Positions 35,486 to 43,012 of a stretch of 64,000 nucleotides of DNA are shown piece by piece (positions within the stretch are counted from its first letter, which is position 1; every line of letters starts with the position of its first letter). The notes under the pieces are model-generated. The model searched no databases and was not told the DNA's origin. It was given only the letters and a program-made list of their open reading frames with translations. The stretch is from Chitinophaga sp. LS1 (GTDB lineage: Bacteria > Bacteroidota > Bacteroidia > Chitinophagales > Chitinophagaceae): the NCBI RefSeq assembly GCF_034274695.1, contig NZ_CP128362.1:5024501-5088500 (forward strand), given 5' to 3'. The position numbers were made by a program, and so were the translations under genes.

Positions 35486-36355
35486 ATGCAACTCGAAATA
35501 AAAGATCTTCATAAGACGTATGCCAATGGCAAACAGGCTTTGAAAGGCATCTCCCTGACCATTGGTAGGGGAATGTTTGGTCTGCTGGGGCAAAATGGTG
35601 CAGGCAAGTCTACACTCATGCGCACCATTGCCACTTTGCAGGAACCGGATAAAGGCAGCATTATGCTGGATGGAATCGATGTTCTGCGAAACCCTGCTGA
35701 CATGCGAAAAATACTGGGTTATCTGCCACAGGATTTTGGTGTGTACCAGCATATATCTGCTATAGAAATGCTGGATCATATTGCAGAGATGAAAGGCATT
35801 TTGCATGCGGGCGACAGGGCAGATATCGTGAATGAATTACTCCTGCGTGTGAACCTGCATCATGTACGTAGAAAAAAACTCGGTACTTATTCCGGAGGGA
35901 TGAAGCAACGTTTCGGTATCGCGCAGGCGTTGCTTGGCAGTCCGAAAGTGATCATCGTAGATGAACCTACTGCCGGCCTTGATCCATTGGAGCGGAACCG
36001 TTTTTATAATTTACTGAGTGAGATAGGGGAGAACACCATCGTCATTCTCTCCACACATATTGTAGAAGATGTGTCAACGCTATGCAATGACATGGCTATT
36101 ATTGGAGATGGACAGGTGTTGCTGTATGGCAAGCCGGAAGAGATAGAACAGGCGTTGTCTGGTAAGTTGTGGGAGAAGGTGGTGAGCAAAGAGACCTTGC
36201 AGGAATATCGTTATGAAGGGATGCAGATCATTTCCAGTCGTTTTCATGCAGGCCGTCTGATCATTACCGTATTGGCAGATGCATCGCCAAATGAAGGTTT
36301 TGTCGCAAAGACACCATCGCTGGAAGATGCTTACTTCGAACAGTTAAAATGTTAA
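35486..36355 (+). CDS. ABC transporter ATP-binding protein (ABC-2 type)
   Basis: The 289-aa nucleotide-binding subunit carries Walker A GQNGAGKST (about 36-44), Q-loop YLPQDFGVYQH, the signature YSGGMKQR, Walker B VIIVDEP with AGLDPLE, and switch His in ILSTHIVED. A ~70-aa C-terminal extension (KVVSKETLQEYRYEGMQ... TPSLEDAYFEQLKC) is typical of ABC-2 exporters. The partner permease starts within 2 bp of its stop (or overlaps it by 7 bp from an earlier ATG), so the pair is surely one transporter, co-expressed with the upstream TonB receptor. Confidence 0.94.
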   Translation: MQLEIKDLHKTYANGKQALKGISLTIGRGMFGLLGQNGAGKSTLMRTIATLQEPDKGSIMLDGIDVLRNPADMRKILGYLPQDFGVYQHISAIEMLDHIAEMKGILHAGDRADIVNELLLRVNLHHVRRKKLGTYSGGMKQRFGIAQALLGSPKVIIVDEPTAGLDPLERNRFYNLLSEIGENTIVILSTHIVEDVSTLCNDMAIIGDGQVLLYGKPEEIEQALSGKLWEKVVSKETLQEYRYEGMQIISSRFHAGRLIITVLADASPNEGFVAKTPSLEDAYFEQLKC

Positions 36356-36357
36356 TT

Positions 36358-39300
36358 ATGTTTAGTACAGTGTTTAAATTCGAAGTCAGGCAGCAGTTCC
36401 GCAAGGCGTTTACGTGGATCTTTTTGTTGTTGATGGTGTTGCAGGGCGTATATTATATGCATCATGCGGGGGAGTATTTCAGTGCGGACAAGACTTTTGC
36501 AAATGCACCGGCGATATTGTATACCGTGATGGCAGGATTGGGATATATTGGTTTTATTGTCACCGCAATATTAGGTGGGGCGGCTTTGGGCAAGGATCTG
36601 GATAGCAGGACTACAGCGTTGTTGTATACGACAGGTGTACGCCAGTCCTCATTTTTTTGGGGTAGATATACGGGGGCGTTGCTGACGTTGTTGTTGTTAT
36701 ATGGAGGGTACCTGGCCGGGATCTTATTGTATAATCTATTGCCGATACCGAATTTGGGTCCTTTTTCGGGAGGGGCTTTTTTGAAAGCGTTGGTATTGAT
36801 CTTTTTGCCGAATGTGATTGTGTTGTATAGTTTGTGTTTTGCGGTGACTGTGTTTATGCGGAGTAGCAGGGCGGCTTATGGTGTGGCAATGGCAGGGATG
36901 CTGCTGATGATATTTGGAGAGACGACTTTTGATAGTGAGCCTAAGGGGACATTGCTGGATCCTACCGGGTTTTCAGTGTTGCATTATCAGTTATTGCATT
37001 TATCGCCTGAGGAGAAGAATATGTTTTCACCTGAGTTTGCGGGATTGTTGTTGTATAACCGGTTGATTTGGGGAGGGGTGAGTTTGGTGGCGGTGTTGTT
37101 GGGGTATAGGGTGTTTGCATTCAGGAGGTTTGGGGTAGTGAGGCAGGAGAAAGAGAAGAGGGAGCATGAAGGGCTTTCACCACAGTCAGTTTCGATGCAT
37201 GCACCTGTCAGACATGTAACCACTTCCTTCTCATTAGCGACCGATTGGAAACATACCTTTACCCTTTCATGGCTGGCATTTAAAAGCGTGGTGCGTCCTA
37301 TTGGATTTAGATTATTTCTCTTCCTCATATTTGTTATTTACATAGGTTATATGGCGGTATGGCAAGAGCAGTATTATTCCGCTGCCCCTACATTGCCCGT
37401 GACGGTAGTGATTACCGGTGTAACGGTTCCTTTATCCTTTTACCTGCTGTTGTTTATCATTATTAATACAACAGAATTATTGTTCCGGCAACAGGTTTCC
37501 GGTTTCTGGCAGATTGGAGATGCCTTGCCGATCCCTTCATGGGTGAATATTTTATCAAATGTATTTGCTATGTTGGGTGTGGTGATCCTGATGACGTTGT
37601 CTCTCCTGCTTTTTGGGATCATTGTACAGGTTTGTAAAGGATATTATCATTTTGAACTGGGTGTATATTTTGATGATCTATTTATCAGGTGGCTGCCTAA
37701 ATACATTGGTTACATCCTGTTGACAGTCTTTGTAGCAGGTGTAACATCGAACCGGTATGCCACGCACTGGATCTGTATTTTATTTTTGGTGATCAGTACT
37801 GTACTCAATGAGATGGAGGTGATAGAACAGAGTCGTTTTAATTTCATCTTCTCACCGGGTAGTGGTATGCATACGGATATGAATGGGATGAGTTTCTTTG
37901 GTTTGGCGCATGGTTGGTATATGTTATACTGGTGTGCGTTGGCATTGGCATTGTTTACGATAGGGATGTGGGTATGGCAGCGGGGTACACCGGTATCATT
38001 GATTACAAGAATGAGAAGACGTAGACCATCTCCGGTGTTTTTATCCTTGTTTGTAATTGGGATTGGGTTATTCTTTTTTAGCGGAAATAAAATTTATGAA
38101 ACGGTGAATGTGCAGAATAAGTTTCAGGCAAAATCCGTTTCACGGGCAGAGCAGGCATTTTATGAGAGGATGTATAAAAAATACGAGCATATAGTACAGC
38201 CGGAGGTAGAGGAGGTACAACTGGATTTGAACATTTATCCTGCTGATCGCAAACTGGATTATAGTGCGGTGTTGTTATTACGCAATCCATCTAATAGTAT
38301 GATTGATACACTGCATTTGGAATGGATGGATTTTTCTGCGATAGATGTCATCAGGGGGGCGCGTTTAGTGCAGATGGATAGGGTATTGCGGCATGCGAAG
38401 TATGTTTTAGATGTGCCCTTGCAGCCTCATGATTCATTTACATTGGTGGTTAGCGGGCATCAGCAATATGCCGGTTTTACAAATAGTGATCCACAGGCGG
38501 GGCTGACGTTTAATGGTAGTTTTATAACAGAGAAGGTGATTCCGCATATTGGTTATGACAAAGATCGTGAATTGATAGCCAATAATTATCGTGAACAATT
38601 AGGGTTGGCGAAAATGGTTTCCCGCATTCCGCCGGTGACGGATACTTTTGCGGCAAAGCAGCGTTTTGCATCTACACAGGGTGGTGATATCAGGTATGTG
38701 TTCAATATTAGTACAGCGGAAAATCAAACCATTGTTGCACCGGGGGTTTTAGAAAAACAGTGGACTGAAGAGGGGCGAAATCATTATCGTTTTGTATCGG
38801 AAGGAATGGCGGTGTATGATTTCAGGATTTTGTCGGCGGCGTATGCGATGGAAAAGGATACCATGAGGATGCAGCAAATGCATCCGCAGAGCCAGCAAAT
38901 GGATCCAGGGAGTTTGCAAACGCATCCGGTGAACCAGCAAAGAGATACAGTGAAGGTAAGCGGCCATCCGGTAGTGATTGAAGTCTATTATCACCCGGGG
39001 CATAGTTACAATATAAGATCTTTGCTGGCCGTAGCCCGTGAAGCATTAGGTACACTGGATACTATTTTAGGCCCTTACCCTTATACCACTTTACGCATCG
39101 CCGAAAAACCACATTATAATGAAGAAGCGTATGCTGCAGGTAATATCATGGTATTGCCAGAAAATCATGGCTGGATAGCAGATATTCGCAGACAGGATGA
39201 TTTGGATTACCTTCGTTTTATTACAACAAAACTGATTGCGGAGCAATATATGCAGCAAGGGAATATCAGTCATACTGCCGGGTATCCTGTGTTGACGCAT

Positions 39301-39687
39301 TCAGTGCCTGGGTATCTGGCATTACAGCAGTTGGCGAAGTATAATGGGAAAGCTTCCTTGCAGCGGCATTTGGGAAAAGATAGAGATAATTACCTGAAAG
39401 GCCGTGCGGCAGATCATAATGAAGAACCGTCTTTGTTGGATGCAGATGAAGAAGCGGCGTATGTGTATGATGAGAAAGGAGGCGCGGTGTTGTACCAATT
39501 GAGTGAAGTGGTGGGGCCGGATGTGATGAATAGTGTGGTAGCAGAGTTTTTGCAGCTGGCAAAGGGGGCAGGGAAAACGGTGAATGTAATGGATTTTTAC
39601 CAGTTGTTGGAGGGGAAGGTGTCGGAGAAGGATCGTTCTTTCCTGGATAGAGGTTTTAGGGGGAAAGGAAACTTTAATATGCAATAG
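36358..39687 (+). CDS. ABC-2 permease fused to an M1 aminopeptidase-like domain (zinc motif lost)
   Basis: The protein is 1109 aa from ATG 36358 (an in-frame ATG at 36349 is also possible and overlaps the ATPase gene). The N-terminal half (about 1-570) has a dozen or more membrane helices in two ABC-2-like sets; the second begins near LFLFLIFVIYIGYMAVW. The C-terminal half (about 590-1109) looks like an M1 peptidase fold placed on the periplasmic side: TLDTILGPYPYTTLRIAEKPH, AGNIMVLPENHGW and YLRFITTKLIAEQY. Where active members carry HEXXH (here about 953-965) this protein reads TKLIAEQY, and the second zinc Glu region is also absent. It is probably peptidase-dead and may bind peptides or act as a scaffold. 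Confidence 0.85.
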   Translation: MFSTVFKFEVRQQFRKAFTWIFLLLMVLQGVYYMHHAGEYFSADKTFANAPAILYTVMAGLGYIGFIVTAILGGAALGKDLDSRTTALLYTTGVRQSSFFWGRYTGALLTLLLLYGGYLAGILLYNLLPIPNLGPFSGGAFLKALVLIFLPNVIVLYSLCFAVTVFMRSSRAAYGVAMAGMLLMIFGETTFDSEPKGTLLDPTGFSVLHYQLLHLSPEEKNMFSPEFAGLLLYNRLIWGGVSLVAVLLGYRVFAFRRFGVVRQEKEKREHEGLSPQSVSMHAPVRHVTTSFSLATDWKHTFTLSWLAFKSVVRPIGFRLFLFLIFVIYIGYMAVWQEQYYSAAPTLPVTVVITGVTVPLSFYLLLFIIINTTELLFRQQVSGFWQIGDALPIPSWVNILSNVFAMLGVVILMTLSLLLFGIIVQVCKGYYHFELGVYFDDLFIRWLPKYIGYILLTVFVAGVTSNRYATHWICILFLVISTVLNEMEVIEQSRFNFIFSPGSGMHTDMNGMSFFGLAHGWYMLYWCALALALFTIGMWVWQRGTPVSLITRMRRRRPSPVFLSLFVIGIGLFFFSGNKIYETVNVQNKFQAKSVSRAEQAFYERMYKKYEHIVQPEVEEVQLDLNIYPADRKLDYSAVLLLRNPSNSMIDTLHLEWMDFSAIDVIRGARLVQMDRVLRHAKYVLDVPLQPHDSFTLVVSGHQQYAGFTNSDPQAGLTFNGSFITEKVIPHIGYDKDRELIANNYREQLGLAKMVSRIPPVTDTFAAKQRFASTQGGDIRYVFNISTAENQTIVAPGVLEKQWTEEGRNHYRFVSEGMAVYDFRILSAAYAMEKDTMRMQQMHPQSQQMDPGSLQTHPVNQQRDTVKVSGHPVVIEVYYHPGHSYNIRSLLAVAREALGTLDTILGPYPYTTLRIAEKPHYNEEAYAAGNIMVLPENHGWIADIRRQDDLDYLRFITTKLIAEQYMQQGNISHTAGYPVLTHSVPGYLALQQLAKYNGKASLQRHLGKDRDNYLKGRAADHNEEPSLLDADEEAAYVYDEKGGAVLYQLSEVVGPDVMNSVVAEFLQLAKGAGKTVNVMDFYQLLEGKVSEKDRSFLDRGFRGKGNFNMQ

Positions 39688-39781
39688 GTCATGTAAGGTT
39701 TTTATCAGGATAGCAAAGGATCATTCAGTGACCTTTGGATAGCAATAGGTCATGTAGCCATTTTTTGGATAAAAAACTATT

Positions 39782-39830
39782 AGCAGGTTTCAGCGTAACT
39801 CCGCCTTCGCTGGAACCTGCTTTTTTTTTG
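39782..39830 (+). terminator. Rho-independent terminator of the receptor/ABC operon
   Basis: AGCAGGTTTCAGCG pairs with CGCTGGAACCTGCT (one wobble) across a 12-nt loop and is followed by nine Ts. It starts 95 bp after the permease stop. Confidence 0.9.
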
Positions 39831-39862
39831 AAGCAGAACCATTAAAATTCTGATTACCTTTG
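39827..39862 (+). promoter_or_regulatory. Candidate promoter of the MFS gene (TTTG / TACCTTTG)
   Basis: TACCTTTG at 39855-39862 matches TAnnTTTG, with TTTG at 39827-39830 (the end of the terminator T-run) as a possible -33 box. Transcription would start near 39869, 26 nt before the TTG start codon. Confidence 0.45.
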
Positions 39863-39894
39863 CGCAGAATTTTGCCCTTTAAAACCGCATTCTC

Positions 39895-41229
39895 TTGTTC
39901 TCTCTTTATAAAAAAGCCTACGCTGGCCTTTCGACCTCCACCTGGATACTGGCTGTTGTACTCCTGATCAATCGCTGTGGTGCGATGGTTATCCCATTTA
40001 TGACTGTGTACCTCACACAGCAGCTACACTTTTCCGTTCAACAGGCCGGTTTGGTCATGACCTGTTATGGTATAGGTGGCATTGTTGGTGCTTTTAGCGG
40101 CGGGCGGTTATCTGACCGGTATGGCTTTTATCCGGTGCAGTTCTGGAGTTTGTTGTTGCAGGGCTTGATCTTTTTAGTTTTGGGGCAGATGCATACACTC
40201 CTTCAATTCTGTATTTGTATATTTATCCTGAGTGCGGTGGGCGATGGATTTCGTCCGGCCAACACAGCTGCTACTGCTCATTACAGCAGTCCGGAAAACA
40301 GGACAAGGTCTTACTCCCTGAACAGGCTGGCTTCTAACCTGGGTTGGTCCATAGGGCCGGCAGTGGGAGGGATAGTGGCAAGTTATAGTTATCACCTGCT
40401 TTTTTGGGTAGATGGGTTGACTTGTGTGGTTGCTATAATCGTGATGCGGTTGATGATTCCGCCGGTACATGTGGCGGTAAAAAGACACGATGGCGAGTCT
40501 GCTGGTGCTGAAGGCGAAAGTGTAAACAATGGTAAATCCGGTAGTGTAAACAATGGCAAAATTGACAGTGTTGACAATGGTGAAACTGGACGCATAAACA
40601 AAGGTAAACGGGCCCGCGTAAACCAACCTAAACGTGATAGCGTTTACAAAGACAAAATTTACCTTGCTTTTATCGCCCTCAGTATTTTATTTACCACCGG
40701 TTTTTTACAACTCTCGACCATGGTGGCTTTATATTTTAAAGAAGTCCTCCACCTGGAAGAAGCACAGATCGGGATGGTCTTAGGCCTCAACGGTCTGCTT
40801 GTCGCTGCTATTGAAATGGTGTTGATCTATAAAATTGAAAATATGAAGCACCCACTGGAATTCATGACCCGTGGGGTGGCACTTGCCAGCCTTGCATACC
40901 TGAGTTTTAATATCCTGCCTGCAGCAGGTTTTGTAAGCATTGTATTCATCGTTTTATTTACCGCAGGCGAGATGCTGAGTATTCCGTTTATGACAGCCTT
41001 CTTTATCAGCAGGAGTGGAGAGCATAACCGCGGACAATATGCGGCATTGTATACCGTATCATTTGCGGTATCCACGATCCTGTCGCCGACTATCGGGTCT
41101 GCTACGATCGCCCATTTCGGGTTTAAGGTATGGTGGTATGTAGCAGCAGGTTTTTGTTTGATAGCAGCGGTAGGGTTTAATTTTTTATACCAGAAGGTGA
41201 CTGCGAAAAAGGGCAGTTATGCGGTGTGA
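39895..41229 (+). CDS. MFS transporter (multidrug-type) with repeat-expanded central loop
   Basis: The protein is 444 aa. The only start that keeps the first helix is TTG 39895 (no ATG or GTG upstream fits). Twelve membrane helices form two six-helix halves. The first shows MTVYLTQQLHFSVQQAGLVM and the MFS loop motif GGRLSDRYGFYPVQ, with RPANTAATAHYS as in MdtH/YajR-like proteins. The central cytoplasmic loop (about 190-260) holds six 8-residue repeats such as SVNNGKSG (209-256), far longer than usual for the family. It follows the receptor/ABC operon but has its own promoter. Export of a drug or siderophore is possible; the substrate is unknown. Confidence 0.88.
   Translation: MFSLYKKAYAGLSTSTWILAVVLLINRCGAMVIPFMTVYLTQQLHFSVQQAGLVMTCYGIGGIVGAFSGGRLSDRYGFYPVQFWSLLLQGLIFLVLGQMHTLLQFCICIFILSAVGDGFRPANTAATAHYSSPENRTRSYSLNRLASNLGWSIGPAVGGIVASYSYHLLFWVDGLTCVVAIIVMRLMIPPVHVAVKRHDGESAGAEGESVNNGKSGSVNNGKIDSVDNGETGRINKGKRARVNQPKRDSVYKDKIYLAFIALSILFTTGFLQLSTMVALYFKEVLHLEEAQIGMVLGLNGLLVAAIEMVLIYKIENMKHPLEFMTRGVALASLAYLSFNILPAAGFVSIVFIVLFTAGEMLSIPFMTAFFISRSGEHNRGQYAALYTVSFAVSTILSPTIGSATIAHFGFKVWWYVAAGFCLIAAVGFNFLYQKVTAKKGSYAV
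40519..40662 (+). repeat. Six 24-bp in-frame tandem repeats in the MFS central loop
   Basis: Units of exactly 24 bp start at 40519, 40543, 40567, 40591, 40615 and 40639. They encode SVNNGKSG, SVNNGKID, SVDNGETG, RINKGKRA, RVNQPKRD and SVYKDKIY. Divergence rises along the array, while the frame is kept throughout. Confidence 0.85.
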
Positions 41230-41374
41230 GAGCCTTACATTTTTCATACTTGTTTTGGGTACAAAAAATATAAAAAAAGTTGCTCTTTCCAGGGCAAATC
41301 AGACTACTCAAAATTCAAATTTATTTTGAGTGTAGAAAGCAATATTATCGCTTCGGCATAAGCAAAAATCTGCG

Positions 41375-41923
41375 CTATTCTAACTTTACTTCTCTCACTG
41401 TTTCATTCCCGGGCAGATCAACCGCCACGACTATAATTTTACCACCCGGCGGCCGGCTGGCCACCTTGTAATACCAATCCACGCCGTTCCTGCCTACAAC
41501 AGCGGCGCCTCTTTCCAGTATTTCACCATCCGCATCGAGTACCCGCACGGTCACTTCTGCTACCCTGAATTCATCTTTTGCAGTTACCACTACAGTATCA
41601 TCTTCGAACCGGATATTCTGCACTTCAGGAGATTTGTAAGCATCCTTTACAGCCATATTATAGGCATTCTGCCCCGGCCCTGCCAATGACTTATAATAAG
41701 CCTTAATCTCCGGATCAAGCAGGATCGCCTTTGCATAAGCTGCGGCTACTTTCATCTTATACCGGGCTTCCAGTTGCTTTTTCGTTGGCTTATTCTTTGA
41801 CGGGCCGCGTTTTTTGGCAATGATAATCTGGTCATTCCGTTCGTAAATCGTGAATTGATTGCCGAGGGTGCCCCGCACGGCATGAAGGAGTAAATTGTCT
41901 TTTACAAGCGCCATAACAAACAT
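41375..41923 (-). CDS. Hypothetical protein
   Basis: The 182-aa soluble protein starts at ATG 41923; a second in-frame ATG at 41914 is equally possible. The N-terminal part is basic (IIIAKKRGPSKNKPTKKQLEARYKMK), then comes a helical stretch (AYAKAILLDPEIKAYYKSLA). The C-terminal ~80 residues form a beta-rich domain (VVVTAKDEFRVAEVTVRVLDAD, GVDWYYKVASRPPGGKIIVVAVDLPGN) that looks Ig-like. I do not recognise a family. It is convergent with the MFS gene and divergent from the large RHS operon. Confidence 0.65.
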   Translation of the reverse strand: MFVMALVKDNLLLHAVRGTLGNQFTIYERNDQIIIAKKRGPSKNKPTKKQLEARYKMKVAAAYAKAILLDPEIKAYYKSLAGPGQNAYNMAVKDAYKSPEVQNIRFEDDTVVVTAKDEFRVAEVTVRVLDADGEILERGAAVVGRNGVDWYYKVASRPPGGKIIVVAVDLPGNETVREVKLE

Positions 41924-42005
41924 TTTGAGGTTACAGTAACAAAGGTAAAATCTTCTTCCGGATTATAGTACTACTATAGCACTAATTGAGTACTAATACA
42001 TCACT

Positions 42006-42048
42006 AAAAGGGCACTTCAATATCGATTCGATATTGAAGTGCCCTTTT
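42006..42048. terminator. Perfect 21-bp inverted repeat resembling a bidirectional terminator
   Basis: AAAAGGGCACTTCAATATCGA at 42006-42026 is the exact reverse complement of 42028-42048, with one base between. The A and T runs at the ends make it terminator-like in both directions. Yet it lies in a divergent spacer, downstream of no gene, which makes attenuation of a leader, an sRNA terminator or an operator possible. Confidence 0.6.
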
Positions 42049-42462
42049 AATGTACTTATGATGTACTTATAGAATTATAGTCATGGTATAGCTTCATTAA
42101 CTATTTGGAGTAATGCTGATTGACTATGTAGGGTGCAACGCTATTCAGTAAAATTTAGAGTTCATTACTTATCATAGCCGGGAATTGGTAGAAACCACGA
42201 ATACCCTGTTTACTACTTATTCTGAAAATAAATAATTGAAAGAAATTAACTATCTGATAATTAATCAATTATCACATCAACGTGTTATATGCTGTCAATT
42301 TTTTCTACTCTATATTTACATCGTAACCTTGAGTATTGTTGTTGACGTTATATCCCGTTACTGTGAGTAAATACCCGTGAGCGTCAGAATGCGAAAATTT
42401 TAATAATCCCGTAATAAAGTAATCAAATACCCATATGTGTGAACTTATTATTCCGTAGCAGT

Positions 42463-42488
42463 ACTGAATAAAATATTCTGTATTCAGT
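42463..42488. promoter_or_regulatory. Inverted repeat upstream of the RHS operon
   Basis: ACTGAATA (42463-42470) and TATTCAGT (42481-42488) are perfect 8-bp arms 10 bp apart, 64 bp before the first start codon of the operon. The symmetry suits a dimeric regulator, but no regulator gene is nearby. Confidence 0.35.
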
Positions 42489-42551
42489 CATTTCATTTAT
42501 CCATTTAAGAGGGACTAATTAGCTCCTGCATAGCAGGGGGAAGGGGTTTTA

Positions 42552-43004
42552 TTGTTTAAAAATTTAAACATGGGACATTATTTAGTATTTGCATGCCTGC
42601 TTGTGTCTGCACACCAGGTCATGGCGCAATCTCCTATGCGCGTAACACCAGATTCCATAAAAGTAACAAATGCAGAAGTCGTTGTTCGTAATGCAACTAA
42701 GGATATTCCCGGATATCTGTATAATAACGGAAATGGTACTACGGCTTTTAAAATAACAGGGAAAGCTATTCAGTTTACAGTCGGTAATGCCGGATTCCCT
42801 GCTGCGGGCGATTCTATTTATATCAGCAGTGAGCTTGTTAAAAGAAACGTCAAAGTATGGCGTTATGGCCTGTTACAACCTGCCAATAGCTCAAGTGGCG
42901 TCAGCATCGATACGCTGGCAGGAAAGGTCATTTTCCGTCCTGCGCTTACGCTAAAGGAAAGAATATATATAGAAGCCTTAAATAGTGTAGATCTCTCTTT
43001 ATAA
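42552..43004 (+). CDS. Secreted protein of unknown function, paralogous to the N-terminus of the next gene
   Basis: The protein is 150 aa. TTG 42552 is favoured over ATG 42570 because it supplies the Lys-containing n-region of the signal peptide (MFKNLNMGHYLVFACLLVSA, cleaved near VMAQ). The mature domain contains VTPDSIKVTNAEVVVRNATK, GYLYNNGNGTTAFK, FTVGNAGFPAAGDSIY and RIYIEALNSVDLSL. It is clearly homologous to residues ~22-150 of the 962-aa protein that follows (VDPDSVKFVNTELVLRNNTK, GFLYNTGNGKTVFR, FRVGATGFPVAGDSIY, VIYIEALTGIDFSL). No named family is recognised. It is the first gene of the apparent eight-gene operon. Confidence 0.75.
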   Translation: MFKNLNMGHYLVFACLLVSAHQVMAQSPMRVTPDSIKVTNAEVVVRNATKDIPGYLYNNGNGTTAFKITGKAIQFTVGNAGFPAAGDSIYISSELVKRNVKVWRYGLLQPANSSSGVSIDTLAGKVIFRPALTLKERIYIEALNSVDLSL

Positions 43005-43012
43005 CATTTGTC

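Larger units (their letters stand above)
41924..42551. other. Long divergent intergenic region upstream of the RHS operon
   Basis: This 628-bp AT-rich region contains no gene I can support. It holds a perfect 21-bp inverted repeat (42006-42048) and a shorter one (42463-42488). Direct repeats of atgtacttat occur near 42050-42070. The purine-rich tract gggggaaggggttttattg just before the operon's first start codon could serve as a ribosome-binding site. The promoters of both flanking genes must lie here, but no good TAnnTTTG box was seen. Confidence 0.6.
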
